In this document: in pieces, positions 44,450-57,456 of the stretch
Layout of the letters: each line of letters begins with the position of its first letter
Position numbering within the stretch: position 1 is the stretch's first letter
NCBI GenBank assembly: GCA_032718475.1
Contig: JAUCBJ010008288.1
Span: 1-64,000 of the forward strand
DNA: 64,000 nucleotides
Source of the DNA: Nemertoderma westbladi
Taxonomy: Eukaryota > Xenacoelomorpha > Nemertodermatida > Nemertodermatidae
Reading direction: 5' to 3'
The notes under the pieces: generated by a model
Seen by the model: only the letters and a program-made list of their open reading frames with translations
Database searches by the model: none
What the model was told of the DNA's origin: nothing
Position numbers and translations under genes: made by a program

Positions 44450-45631
44450 TGTAAAAGCTTTTGCGGATATAATCAGTCCCCTCGCCCGCAAAGTACCGTT
44501 ATAGGTGTTTTAACGGACATAAAAGTCATTATTCTATATGGGTGCTTTGGAGGACATGGTAAGACATAAAACCCGCAATGCGTCAAATACTCTAGCACAG
44601 CTTAGCCTTGATGATTTAGATTACGACATCTAACAGCTGGTTGCTGGCATGGAAACGGCCATTGGACACATGGTTCTTTGTTTAGCTTAACAGCCAATCA
44701 GAGCGATTTTTTCAGTCGATGTGGAGATATTTGGCAGATCGTGCTAGGAGTGTTCAGTCTTACTGTTTTTTCTTGATACTGTTGTGTTGTTTCTATCTAG
44801 GCCAGGAACACCGGCTCTAGAGTCAATTCGTTACAGACTTTAGAAGAAACATTAGTAGGCTTAGATTATAGAACGTATAACTGTTATCAGTGCAACACGG
44901 CACATACATTGTCATATCATATCTTAACCTACCGTCTTAATGCTTTTTACTGTTGTTATTATTTTGTATCAGTTGGTTGAATATTATTTGGAAAACATCT
45001 ATAAAGAACCCAAATTTCCCAATTTTCTTGATACACTACAGGTTAGAGAGACAGGTTACATATAGCGATTGCGACTTATATTATCGTGGTTTGTAGTGAG
45101 TTTAATGCTATTTGATAGGCACTACATGAGTCAATTGCTGTTCTCTTTATATATGATAAAATTCATTGACGGTCGGCAGATTAGTGTGCAGCATTGTGTG
45201 TTTCCGGTAGTGTGCATGATTGTGACTGATAACTAAGCATTTCCTAAAGAATGCGCCTCATACGTGAATCATAAGCCTTACCGACTTACCGTTGTGTTTA
45301 GTATAAGTCATATCTCTGTTTACCTAGATAGAGCGCCACGTCCTAAAGGAACTGTTAATATTTCCCGAAAGTGAATAATATTAGTCAGAAATTATTTATT
45401 AACGATCAATCTAATAATACAGTAAGCTTACACTGCAATAACAATCTAAGCCCTCAGAATCCAGTCTCCCGGGTATATCCAGCGGGTGAATGGACGCGCA
45501 CTAGGCTGGCTTCTGCTAATGTTGTGTTTATTGGTATTAAATATTTGTCAATTTCTAAAGTCTATTTATAAACCAAAAGACATATAAATTTTGGCAGGTT
45601 AAACTGCAAAAGGTCTTCAAAAGCGCGTACA
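44450..45631 (+). repeat. 5' LTR of the giant element
   Basis: TG...CA termini, 1,182 bp. No tRNA-type primer-binding site is obvious immediately downstream. Confidence 0.92.
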
Positions 45632-47862
45632 ATAACAGTTATAGTCTTTATTGCAGTAAGCAATAAAGTTGAAAGTACCGGTCGACCGGTAAACCTGAAC
45701 CGGTACTGCTGTAGGTCCGTAGGCCTAACTGCCTGAACCGGTACTGCTGTAGGTCCGTAGGCCTAACTGCCTGAACCGGTACTGCTGTAGGTCTGTAGGC
45801 CCAACTGTCCGAACCGGTACTTCCAGTATAAGTACATTAGTATTATTCGATTTTGATTATTGTATACCGGTAGGTCTTAGTATTTAATCAGGGACTGCAG
45901 CCCTGGTTTTTATTGAGATTTTACTTATTTCTGTCAGTTTTATTTACATGTAAGTTAATATTGAGCTGAAGACGTGTAAGTCTGCTCAGATTATTCAGAT
46001 AACTGTAGGCCGGACTGTTGTCGGATTGTTGTTGAGTCTGGAGAGATTGCGGCGTGTGTAGAGTTTGTCCGATAAAGTGCCAGTTAGTAAGTTGGGGCAG
46101 CCAGAGCTGTAAGGTCAATCCCCTCTTAAAGAATAAGCCGTACTACCGTGTTAGAACGCATACTAACTAACCATTTTGGAATCTGCATATACTGTAGTTT
46201 ATTTAGGCTTGACAGTATTCTGCCAGCGTTTTGGCCTGTGTTTGTTTGTGTGGTCTGTTCAGGTACCGTAATAGTTATTACTCAGATATTTTGTAGGCTG
46301 GATTGTTGTCTAGCTATTATTAGGTCTGAAGAGATTGCTGCGTGTGTAGAGTTTGTCTGATAAAGTGCCAGTTAGTAAGTTGGGGCAGCCAGAGCTGTAA
46401 GGTCAATCCCCTCTTAAAGAATAAGTCGTACTACCGTGTTAGAACGCATACTAACTAACCATTTTGGAATCTGCACATACTGTAGTTTATTTGGGCTTGG
46501 TGGTAGTCTGCCAGCGTTTGGTTTGTATTTTGTTTGAGTATTCTGTACGGGTAGCGTAATATTTATTATTCAGAGTTTATGCGATTATTCGCAACATTCA
46601 ATGTCCCCAAGTTTATTCCTACAGTAATTGTGCTTGTTACACATACCGTTATAGTTAAATTAACCCCGGTACTACACGGGCTGCTTGGCGTAGGTAAAGA
46701 CTGGTGACTTTGTGCTCCGGTCACTCCAGCAGATGCCGTGGTTCTTTTAACTGTTCAAGTATATTTAACTGCTGGTTATCTGTTTTTAATAAGTACTTGT
46801 ACCTAATTTAGGGTTTAGTGTACAGTGCTTTCCGAAGGTATTAGTGTGTAGGCAGTATATTTGTGTTGTAAAGTGGTTAATAGGCACGTTGGATCTGGTA
46901 GTCCGCGGTAATTAACTTCCAGGTAGGAACACTCCATGATACATAACGTAGTACCTATAGCGATACGGCTATAGGTCGTCAGGCGGTGGTATTTTCCTAT
47001 CTGGACAGTGCAATATATTTACTACTACTTATTATTTTCAAATACCGTAGTACCCTGTCCGTTGTAATAACCAGAATTCTAACCCATTGTTAGACTGGTT
47101 TGTAGACTTCTTTTAAAATTACCCTAAAATTTCATACGTAATATTTTGTTGTGTTTAATTAGAGAATTAATCTCACCGTATCGTAAGTAATTTGTAGTAT
47201 TAAGTAACTTAGGTAAATTAGAATTATCTGTTTTAGTGTCCCATAAATAGCACTTCACTGAGAGCGCACAGCTTCTGTGTAGTGACTTCCCCCAGAAATA
47301 ATAATATTTATTTCAAATATTGACAAAACCCATTTTAAACGGGTATATAAATATTATAAATCAACTCAAATGATTTATAAATAGTAGGCCTGCCATACAA
47401 CAACTAGGTCTCAATATCAGTTGGACTACTGCTTAAATAACGGTGATAAAGTAAGTTAAAGTAACTAAGTAACCTTTAAAATTCAGAAATTCAATTATTT
47501 AAATAATTGATATACCGGTATTCACAATAGGCCTATTATCTTTATTTCTATAAATTTAGGCTGAAATTATACCGGTATTCTGTAATTAATTCTAGTCCAG
47601 AATTATACTTATATACTATAAGTGTCAGCTGTATACCGGTATTCACGATAGGCCTATTATATATTTATATATATTTGTGCTAAAATTATATACCGGTACT
47701 CTGTGACAAACCTAGTTTACAATACTTCTATATATTATAAGTGTATACCGGTATTCTAATATACTGTAATAAATTACCGGTACTAGGCCAACGGTCATAC
47801 TGAATTACTAGACTTGCTTTAACTGTAACTATAGCAGTAAGCCTTCAACTGTATAGCTAAAC
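45632..47862 (+). other. 2.2-kb leader of the giant element with three repeat families
   Basis: Non-coding. It holds (1) a 38-bp unit containing GAACCGGTACTGCTGTAGG, about 3.4 copies at about 45692-45830; (2) a 288-bp tandem duplication, copies at about 45990-46277 and 46278-46565, sharing CAGTTAGTAAGTTGGGGCAG; (3) a 121-bp near-duplication starting at TATACCGGTATTCAC, about 47511 and 47632. Long repeat-bearing leaders are common in large retroelements and may carry packaging or promoter signals (inference). Confidence 0.8.
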
Positions 47863-50558
47863 ATGTCTGACACCCAGCAAAACCTGTCAGACAGTCTAAT
47901 CGATACAACCATCTGTGACACAGATAGGAGTGTGGAGCGATTAAGAAAGGAGTTCAGCTCACCTCCTACTGAAAGAAAGGTCATCCCTCCAGTAGTAGTA
48001 TCAGACCCTAAGCTAATCCAACACCGTAGGTCTATCATCGGCACTCGGGCCCAAGTCAAACGGAACCAGGAAGCAGATGTCCAACAGCAGCAACATCCTA
48101 GTCAAGAAACTTGTTCCCAGCGACCCGATAGCTCCAGTAGTTCGGATACTGTAGAGCTGACCCCCGAACGCGGAGTGCAGATGGCGGCTACAGCCTACTC
48201 GGATCCCCTTCTCACCCTTCCTGCCGCAGTGCTAACTACTATATTGATTGCGGTGGAGGAACACCAAGCCGATTGGGCGAGAAGTAAGCGAGCGACCCAA
48301 GATAGTTATGCGGGATACGCCAGGGAAGAATTGATGTCTATTGTCGAGTCACAATGGAACTTTCCCGGACCCGGACTCCCGTTAGATTTGTCCGAAGCTA
48401 CTTGGGAAGATATACACAGGATGGGAGTAGCTAAAGACACGATGGATCCAGCTGTTTGGAAGAGGTCGGCAGCAGGATATGTGCAGGGATTCTTTGGCTC
48501 CTTAGAGCGATTAGAAGAACAACTGTTTAGACAACCCCAAAGACCTCAAGAGCAGGAAGAGCTGCTATATCAAGTACGCGAAAAAACCCTACGCACAAGA
48601 AACGGCCCAGTGGAAATCCCAGCTGGCGGAGCGACCAACCTATGAAGAATCAACTGATGCCACCTTTTCTCAAGAGGAAAGCGAAGTGACCGCAGAGAGA
48701 CCGCGAACGAGAGACGCCATCGACATCTATCTGTCAGACTATCAACGTTTCCTAGGTAGGATGAAGAATTGAGGAGACGACTGGCTGGACTTCGCCCCAA
48801 TAGTGAAGAAGCCAAGCTTGTGTTGGACTCAATCGATGAGGAAATGTTAGCTGCAAACCAAGCTAAATTTGATGAAAAACTCCGCCTCGCTAGAGTCCAA
48901 GAAGAACAAGTAAAGAAAAGACGGATAGAGGACAGAAAGGCAGTAGCAGCGGCGAAAGCGGCAGCGGCAGTGGAAGAGGCGAAAGCGGCAGCGGCAGTGG
49001 AAGAGGCAGTAGCAGCGGCAAAAGCGGCATCGGCATGGAAGCAGCCAAAGCAGCAGCAGCAATGGCATTGGCAGACGCAGAACAGAGAGCGTCTGAAGAG
49101 ACCACACAACTGGAGTTGGAAAATCTTCAAGAGACGCAAGACTGCATAAATAAACAGTTAACTGCTAGTCAAATGCAGATGAGGAGTAGATCTACTCCCA
49201 AGCGCCAAGGATACACATCATCGGAGGAAGGCGAGACCACCGATCCTGAAGGCGGAGTAAATAGATCTCGTCTAAGCAGGCGTAGAAAAACATCTCACCG
49301 TCACAAATTGCCTGATTTGCCCCCAGCGGTTAGAAGACAACTAGCTAGCACAGACTTAGGTAGTACAGAACCTACAGAACAAATTATTCAGGTCAAAAGA
49401 CTCCCTACAATAGTTGATGAGCCTGAAATAATTAGGCCTGTCGTTCCCAAAGCCACTCCTGTGCTAGAGACCCCTGTACTTCCAGAGCTTAACTCTAAAT
49501 TTCCTTTACACAGTACTACACTGCCTGTACCCGGTAGTACAGTCCATGAGAATATCCCTGTCCTGGAAGCTGAGAGAGAAATCAAAGATTTGTCTCCCGT
49601 CGTCCCACGTCAGCCCGCTACAATGTTGGCGACTCCCGCTTCGGCGGTCGAGTGGGTAGAGGAGGGACGGCGGGGGATGAGTCTCCTGCTCGGACAGATG
49701 CAGGAGACTGTCTACCAACTTAAGGGAACAGTAAGGGAAAGTAGGGCAGAATTGCAAGAAGTGCAGCAAAGCATCGCGCTAGAACGTGACAAATTAGTCA
49801 ATATACAAAAGGGTATACCAATACACCCAGTAACATTGTGTCAACCTGTTAGGTCTGAAGTATTACATGCGCAAGGTGTGGAGCCTACACGCATCTATAC
49901 TGCTAGTGAAGTAGAAACTCCTATAGCAAACCCTATTAAGGGTGATTATAAACCTGTTGTTAATGATATTCCCTATAGACCTGATAATGATCCGAGAAAT
50001 TTATATACCGATAATTCGATATTAAATAACACGATGGCCCAAGAAAGCTTTACGCGTCAGATGGTTAGAACAGAAGCCCGCCAAGCGGTCAAAGTGGGAG
50101 AGATCGTCAAATTCAATGGGGATGAGATGAAATGGTTACCTTTCAATGAATATTACAAAGATAGCATACAGAAATCTGTACTATCTAATGGAGAGAAACT
50201 TAGGTTCCTCATCAAGTGCTTGGAAGGACCTCCCAAGTTAATGGCGTTAAAGTTTATTGGACATCCAGAAGGATTAAGACAAGTTTGGGATACATTAAAC
50301 ATCAGGTATGGTAACAAGGATAACATAGCTAAGTATTTGTATGCAAAATTAGTAGCCCCCCGAAACTTCCTTAGTAGCGGGATTATAGAGTTTTCCGATG
50401 AGATTCAGGAGATCTGTAGACAATTGGACTGGTTAGGTAAGTCTCATGAATATCAGAGTTCCATGGTTATTGGAGCAGTAGTCTCTACTTTACCAAAGGG
50501 TGGAGTATGTACACGCTGGGACAAGAAAGTGTTGTATATGAATGAGCAGCAACGATGA
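47863..50558 (+). pseudogene. Giant element gag (frameshifted)
   Basis: Starts ATGTCTGACACC at 47863. An unusually long N-terminal region includes an acidic/Gln-rich start and a helical segment. Then there is an Ala/Glu-rich coiled-coil stretch (about 48930-49080, AAAVEEAKAAA), a Ser/Arg/Glu region and the DUF1759-type capsid domain near the end (VKFNGDEMKWLPFNEYY, LRFLIKCLEG, WDTLNIRYGN). Frame is lost at about 48582 (A6 run), about 48765 and about 49030 (Ala repeat), each recoverable in another frame, so the copy is either mutated or contains base-calling indels. It ends with an in-frame TGA at 50556-50558, after which the same frame stays open. Confidence 0.82.
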
Positions 50559-51775
50559 AGCCCTACCATGGCTGATCTCATGTCCTTCTTAGATGGTGAA
50601 GTAAAACTACAACTCATCAAGCAGTCCAGAGAGAAAACATCAGAAAATAAGGTAAGTGAGAAACCCGTTTCTAGGAGAAGAGTAACACCGGTGTGCTACA
50701 CTGACGACGGCGAAAGCCAAACTTCTCAAGAAGAGGACAGCGGGAAAGACACTGATCGATCTTACTACGTTGACAAAACCTCAAAGGAAGTAAGTAAATA
50801 CAAGGCTCGAACCAAAGATAGGAGAGAACAGGTTGCCAAGACTCCTCCTCAGTCTCCTAACAGAATGCACGGAAGAAAGCCCGAAGAAAGAACGAGAGTG
50901 CATCAAGTTACCCAAGGTAAAGTGAGTAACATAAAACCTAACTGTGCGCTGTGCGACGGGACCCACCGTTTGAGTGCGTGTGCTGAATTTCTAAAGAAAT
51001 CCCTTGTAGACAGACGTGCAGTCATGTGGGATAAGCGGTTATGCTATAATTGCCTCAGATCAGGACACCAACGGCGAACCTGTTACTCCGACGTAAAGTG
51101 TGCAAAATGTGACGCGAAACATCACATCTTGTTACACAGTGAGTTCGAACGAAACAACCCGAGTAAGGTAAGTGAGCCCGAACTACATGTCCAATTCAGT
51201 GATGTAAATGACACTGATCAAGAATCTGAGATGGAAGGATTCTATACTGACGAATTCTCCGACGCCAACGAATCCTGTTATCTAATCATTACCGCGGTGT
51301 ATCGAGCACTTACTTATGAAAAGGACACCGACAATGAGTTCCCCCCAACTACTTTTGCCAGACAACCATCTTGGAAAGCTCCAACTTCCAATGTAGGAAT
51401 CAGAGAATTTCCTGTAGTGCAGGTAAGAGTTCACGGTCCTAACAAAAGTTACATAGTGAACGCCCTCCTTGACTCCGGCAGCACAGGAACATTCATCGAT
51501 CAAGAACTAGCCGAAGATATCTTTGCTGGACAACCCAAATTCCGGACTAAATTGAATATGTCAGGAATTATGCAGGTTTGGAAATCTACCCTAACGGCAG
51601 ACTACTATGTAGGTGTGTTGTCCACCCCCCAGGATAAACTAGGAGCACAAGGTATAAGGTCGGTAAAAATGGTGGCTATAAAGAACTTCGCTACTACCCA
51701 AGCAGACCTTTATAATTGGGACGAGGATGAGAGCATCCAACATCTTAAGATACCTCGATTCCAGACAAGATTATC
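50559..51775 (+). pseudogene. Giant element gag nucleocapsid and protease
   Basis: Same frame as the capsid region after TGA 50556-50558. Basic linker, then zinc motifs CALCDGTHRLSAC, CYNCLRSGHQRRTC (CCHC) and CAKCDAKHHILLH, the three-finger pattern of BEL gag. Next come an acidic spacer and a retropepsin domain with ALLDSGSTGTFID (intact DSGS active site). The frame shifts at about 51770: protease continues in the frame of 51727-52500. The annotated frame itself runs to a stop at 51812. Confidence 0.87.
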
Positions 51776-52500
51776 CTGGAGTGCAAATACTCATCGGCCA
51801 AAATGCGCATGAGGCGCTCGAGACATTGGAGAAACGGCCTGCTCAACCGCAGCCACTGCAAACCTATGCGGTAAGAACTAGAGTAGGTTGGTACTTTACT
51901 GGCCCTTCCCACAAAACTCTCGAAGAGAGAATGCCACGAGAACGAATATACCAAGTAAACGATTGGGAAGTGGAGAGCAGTGAGGTGGACGAACTAACTG
52001 AGGGAACACCATACTCCTCAGATAATGACGACATCTACCAACTCTTCGATGAAGAGAACACAATCGACCTACTTATAGAAAACAAAACGTGGAAAAACCA
52101 GGTGAACCTATGTCAACTGATTCGCCCATCGGGACCCATTGATTACAATGACGAACTAAATGATGAGATAGAGCGATACAACGCTAGAACTCGGGACGAA
52201 CTCGCCGTACGATTCTTTACTCAAGAATTAGTAGAGCCCAATTCATACGATAAGGCCCTATCGATAGAAGAAGAAAGAGCCAAGCAAATCCAGGAAACAA
52301 CTACCCGTTTTTTAAAAGACCAAGGTAGATATGAAATCGGCCTACCATTTCGAAAACGAGAACCTAGATTTATAAATAACAGACCCTTGGCAGAGAAAAG
52401 AATCACTCAATTGCATCGACGCCTTATGGCTAATGCTTCAGCTAAAGAAATGTACCAAACTCAGTTGAAGAAATTTATAACAAAGGGATACGCGGAGTGA
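51727..52500 (+). pseudogene. Giant element protease end and RT N-terminal region
   Basis: Carries VQILIGQNAHEAL and VRTRVGWYFTGP, the standard end of BEL protease, a variable linker, then the pre-RT segment with LPFRKREP, AEKRITQLHRRLM and FITKGYAE. The TGA at 52498-52500 immediately follows GYAE and the same frame continues with VPEGTPVTERTYYLTHHYV, so only one codon interrupts the RT. Confidence 0.87.
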
Positions 52501-54350
52501 GTACCGGAAGGAACACCAGTGACTGAGAGAACGTATTACTTAACACATCATTACGTTCCCAAACCCAGTAAACCCCACGAAGTACGAGTCATATTCGATG
52601 GCTCCGCTCTATATATGGGCCAATCCCTCAATTCCGAGTTGTTACCAGGACCCAACTTACTCCAATCCTTGTTGGGAATACTTTTGAGATTAAGACAATA
52701 TTCCATCGCGTTCGCCTCCGATATAGTAGGAATGTTCTTACAAGTCAAGGCGCTGGATAGAGATAGAGACAGCCTGAGATTTCTGTGGTGGCCTGAAGGA
52801 GATCTCAACCAAAAACCGGTAGAGTACTGGATGACCATCCAGGCTTTTGGGATCATATCAAGCCCTTCCAACGCCTGCTCCGTGGTGCGGACCACTGCGA
52901 ATGACAACCGAGACGCCTTCTCCAAAGAGGTGATAGACAACATCAAGCGTAATATATACATGGACGACAATTTAAGGTCCCTTCCATCAGTAGAAGAAGC
53001 CATTGATGTCTCGAAAGGAACGGTAGAGTGTTTGAAAAGAGGTGGATTTCGACTGACGAAATTCACCAGCAACTCCCGTGAGTTTCTGGAAGCGATACCG
53101 GTAGAAGACCGAGGAACTAAAGACCTAGACTTAATAAAGGACGATCTTCCAGAAACCAAGACGCTTGGCTTGAAGTGGGACACTGAAAGAGATATCCTGT
53201 TTTTTCAGCTAAAACAGCGAGATAATCCAGTTCGGACCAAACGGATTTGTTTAAGTATCCTGAGCACTTATTTCGACCCATTGGGATTTATTAGCCCAGT
53301 TATATTGATTGCTCGGAGTTTAGTACAACAAATGTGGCTTGAAAACCACTCGTGGGACGATCCGCTTAAGGGAGAACTGTTAAAGAAATGGATGAAATGG
53401 GAAGATTCTCTACCTGCCATCGAGAGCTTTGTAATTTCCCGTGCATATTTTGGTCATGTTCTTCCTACGTATTCCTATCAACTCCATGTGTTTGGAGACG
53501 CCAGCGACATGGGAATAGGTATAGTAGCATATCTGCGAGTCGAAACTCCTGATGGAATCAAAGTCGCCTTGGTTACCTCTAAGGCATTGATTAACAACAA
53601 GTTAAAGGTTCCTCGAGCGGAGTTAAAAGCGGCTTTATACGCTACAGCCATCGGCCGGAACGTAACAGAACAAATCGACTATCCATTGGAGAAAACTGTT
53701 TATTGGACCGACGCTTTACTCGTGTTGGAGTATATAACCAATGAAGTCTGTCAGTTCAGCGTTTTTGTTACTAACAGGGTAGCTATTATTCTTAGTCGCA
53801 CAAAGATCGATCAATGGAGACATTGCCCTGGTACGATTAATCCAGCCGATATCGCCTCCAGGGGAGCAACTCCACAGGAACTGATAGATACTCCAGATTG
53901 GTTGGGTGGACCCGACTTCCTGAGCAAGGAAGAGGATGAATGGCCTCCTCACCTTACTACGGCAGAGATTAGACAAGCCAAGGGAGCGGAGACAGTCAAA
54001 CCTAAAACCCGGGCGAGTAAATCGAAGTTATTTAAACCGACTATCGATCTATCTGTATTACATACTTCCGGAAACGATGCTTCGGATCCACAATCCCTCG
54101 CCACAATTAAGTCTGTTGTGGAAATTAGAGATAGAGATTGGAAATCTGGAATACCAGACGTCTCACAAGGAATCTCACCCCTGCTGCAGAGAGCAATGCA
54201 TCACTACAGTTCCTGGAATCGGCTCTGTAAAGCCGTCACATATTTAAGGAGATGTTTTCATCATCACTACTCCAGGACGAAGACCATTAGTGATACCGCT
54301 CCATTGACATCTGCGCAAGTTCATGTTATTGAAAATTTACCCAAATATAA
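52501..54350 (+). pseudogene. Giant element reverse transcriptase and RNase H
   Basis: About 617 codons. RT: VRVIFDGSA, SLNSELLPGPNLLQSLLG, FASDIVGMFLQV (box A), FGIISSPSNACSVVRT and the intact catalytic box NIYMDDNL. The connector LSTYFDPLGFISPVIL is followed by RNase H with HVFGDASDMGIG, VPRAELKAALYA, YWTDALLVLEY and NPADIASRGA; all four acidic residues are present. It is followed by the BEL-specific linker (WLGGPDFL). The frame is lost in an A-rich stretch at about 54330-54370 and picked up by the integrase frame. Confidence 0.9.
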
Positions 54351-55834
54351 GAGAAAATTTAAAGGAGAAAATTAGTTACCAGGAGCATGAAGAAACCAAT
54401 AAGCAGATACTGAAACTCCTGCAATGCTATGAGGATTCCGATAAGTATTTCCTGTTGTTGAGAAATCCGCAGATGCGCTTAAGGGATCGATTCTCTAGCA
54501 CAATGATAGATGGGTTAATACGTGTTGGAGGAAGGCTCACCAATGCGCCATTATCCTTTGACACTAAATTCCCCATACTCATTAGAAATCTTGAAGTACA
54601 AATCAAGATGATTGTAGATGTTCACAGTAAACTTTATCATGCTGGTAGAGAACGAGTTCTTAGCGAAATTCGAACTCGCTATTATTTTGATAAACCCCGT
54701 AGAGCTCTGAACCAAGTTCTTAGGAACTGCATACCCTGTAGGAAAGCATTCAGTAGGCCTTTAACACAGCGAGAGGCAGAATTACCTAGGGAACGAGTAA
54801 GCTTCTATGAACCACCTTTTACTAATACTGGTGTAGATTTATTTGGCCCTATTGAAGTATATTGTGCTAGGACTATAGTCAAGAAATGGTGTGTCATCTT
54901 CGTATGCATGACTTGTAGAGCCATCCATCTCGATATGGTGAACGATCTATCTACCAACAGCTTCGTCTTAAGTTTACGCCGACAGATCGCTCGCTTCGGG
55001 ATGAGTAATACCATGAGATCGGATAAGGGAACGAACTTCATTGGTGCCAACAACGAAATCCAGGCTTACATGAAGGACTGGAACCAAAGACAGGTGGACG
55101 ATCAGCTAAGGATAACAGCGTCTAGCTGGACCTTCAACGCCGCCGACGCCCCTTGGTGGGGAGGAAGTTGGGAGAGATTAATTAGAAGTGTCAAGACCGC
55201 ATTTCACTTTATAGTGCCATGCCGCGCGTATCTCACCGACGAACTTTTGCGGACGTTAATGGAGGAAATAGCTGCCTATCTCAACGAGAGACCGCTTATG
55301 CCAGTCTCATCGAGTCCCGATTCCCTGGAAGCGCTAACACCCGCGCACTTCCTACTGAAGAAACCTGTAGCCATGCTCCCACGATCGGAGATTGCCGACG
55401 GAGACGAATACTGCCGTCGAACTTGGCAACTTATGCAGTTGCTATCCCATCGTTTCGCTGACCATTTCGAGAAACATTATCTGCCCACGCTACAACTTCG
55501 AACCAAGTGGTTTGCGCAGCAAGAAAACGTCAGCGCCGGAGATATGGTGCTTATTGTAGATTCAGACCTCCCACGTAAACGGTGGCAGACAGGTCGTATC
55601 ATCGAGACTCACATCTCGGATGATGGTTTAGTACGCTCGGTAGAACTCGTCGTCATGCGGCGTAACTTCAAGAAGCCAGGCATAATCTTTGAGACGCAAC
55701 AACTCAACCGCCCAGTTGGTCGTTTATGTTTACTGGAAAGAGACAGAGAACTCTCCGGAAACTATGGAAGACAAGACACTCTTCCCACGACCACCTCCCT
55801 AATTCCTCAAACATCTAGGGACTCCCCAACGTGA
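54323..55834 (+). CDS. Giant element integrase
   Basis: About 500 codons. Upstream linker with YQEHEETNKQILKLL and IDGLIRVGGRL, zinc-binding H-x-H...CIPCRKAF, and core TNTGVDLFGPIEVY (Asp 1), CRAIHLDMVNDLS, MRSDKGTNFIGA (Asp 2) and GGSWERLIRSVK (Glu). Then NERPLMPVSS, LTPAHFLL and a DUF5641-type C-terminal domain GDMVLIVDSDLPRKRWQTGRI. The DDE triad is complete. Stop TGA at 55832-55834. BEL/Pao affiliation is secure from motif order and the C-terminal domain. Confidence 0.92.
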   Translation: MLLKIYPNIRENLKEKISYQEHEETNKQILKLLQCYEDSDKYFLLLRNPQMRLRDRFSSTMIDGLIRVGGRLTNAPLSFDTKFPILIRNLEVQIKMIVDVHSKLYHAGRERVLSEIRTRYYFDKPRRALNQVLRNCIPCRKAFSRPLTQREAELPRERVSFYEPPFTNTGVDLFGPIEVYCARTIVKKWCVIFVCMTCRAIHLDMVNDLSTNSFVLSLRRQIARFGMSNTMRSDKGTNFIGANNEIQAYMKDWNQRQVDDQLRITASSWTFNAADAPWWGGSWERLIRSVKTAFHFIVPCRAYLTDELLRTLMEEIAAYLNERPLMPVSSSPDSLEALTPAHFLLKKPVAMLPRSEIADGDEYCRRTWQLMQLLSHRFADHFEKHYLPTLQLRTKWFAQQENVSAGDMVLIVDSDLPRKRWQTGRIIETHISDDGLVRSVELVVMRRNFKKPGIIFETQQLNRPVGRLCLLERDRELSGNYGRQDTLPTTTSLIPQTSRDSPT

Positions 55835-57456
55835 TACGTCTGGAGTGGGTGCATGACTATATTATTTTATCTATTTTATTATATTTTATATGTGAACATT
55901 ATTATGTACTTTATTATAATCGTTTTTATTCAATTTTATTTAGGGGAAGGTTATTTTAGATTATTTGGTAGATTAGTGCAATATATTAGTGTTTATTACG
56001 TAATTACATATATAATATATATTTAGTGTGACGGCGAGAAATAATTTTTTCTGTTTCCTTACTGTCCGTATCATATTATAAATACGTGACTACAGTAAGA
56101 TGAAATGTCCGTACTTATTAAAGTACAATAAAGCCACTACTATATTCAAGTATTATTGGTAGGCAGAGTATTAGGAATGCAAAGTTCAGATCCTCGTGTC
56201 TCGGCTAAACCAAGCTCTGGGTAGACCTTGGAAACGACTTGCCTCTTCACACTGACATTGCTTCGTGCGATATTGCTCTTCTACCTTATATTAAATAATA
56301 CATATAGTAGCGTGATGTCCCTCTAACAGTAGCGTAAAAACGCAAATAAATCTGTTAAACCTTTTTGACCATCTGTAATTCTAGTCGATTAAGATATCGC
56401 GGCACCCACCGATATACTTGAAAGACAAATTCTAGAATCAGTGGTTAACGTCCCCAGACAAGTTCTGGAATAAATCGGTGCCCATTTTAAATATTAATTT
56501 AATATTTATTAAAATCTGTAAAATTCAGATCCTTTAAAATTTCTAGTCAATTAAGATATCGCAGCACTGACCGATACTCTTAAAGGACAATTTTATAGAA
56601 TTAAGGATCCTCAGTCCCCAGACATGCTCTGGAATAAAAATTGTGTCAATTTTAACATCAAATAATAAAATTCATGGGAATAAATTTAAATTCATATTTT
56701 AAATGAATTTCATAAATTGTCATTTTGTGCAATTTATAACCTTCCCAAAATTCCATTAATTAATAGATCATGGGAGCGGAGATTCATCCTATTGAGTGTA
56801 TTAGAGTGCGAGAATCTCCAACATATAGTCAATAGCCGATAAAATTAATAAAATCATGCATAAAGAGGATATTGACAATTAAAGAATTACTATTAAATAG
56901 CATTCCAGATCTGTATGCATGAGAATTACCCTAATTCTACCGCTAGCTTTCCATAATGTCACCATAGCAACACCCACGCTAGAATTAGAAGCAAGTTAAA
57001 AGAACAATAGAAAGCTTGTCCCATTGCATAGCATAGAGAATACATAGCACACTGTTAGTATCCAAGGATACAAAGTAATAACGTGACATTCTGGAAGGCA
57101 CTGACTAACGGACAAATGGCCTGTATGTGTACAATTGGTGACAGTTGTGTGGAATTTGTGCATTTATAGGTGAATGTTACTGCTAAAGTATGTTTACAGT
57201 AGCTAGTCGCAATTGTAAAAGTAGCCCAACTCTCCTATAGAAAGAACCTCAAGTGGATCCAAGCCTTTGGGACGGACAGTGGAGTGACTTGTGCCGGTTA
57301 TCGTTGTCGTGCTGTTGCTACATGTTGGCGTAAACACCGCGACGACGGTACATCGGCGCTGAGAATCCCACTGTCCGGGGGCAAAGAGAGGTAGGCAGCG
57401 ACGCCCGCTCGCCTAAACATAAACTCATTTGATATTAATAAACTCAGATAGCAGAT
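55835..57456 (+). other. Spacer between pol and the accessory block
   Basis: 1.6 kb, no long frame. It contains a poly(A)-signal-like AATAAA near 56127 and a duplicated segment starting TTCTAGTC(G/A)A(T)TAAGATATCGC (at about 56379 and 56541; 162-bp offset). An ACTCAGATAGCAG sequence ends at 57454, two bases before the first accessory ATG, and could be a 3' splice site for a spliced subgenomic mRNA, as for retroviral env (inference). Confidence 0.65.

Noticed and set aside
48570-49139. 189-codon minus-strand ORF with Ala/Ser-rich repeats
   Set aside because: Antisense of the Ala/Glu-rich gag coiled-coil region; no independent motif.
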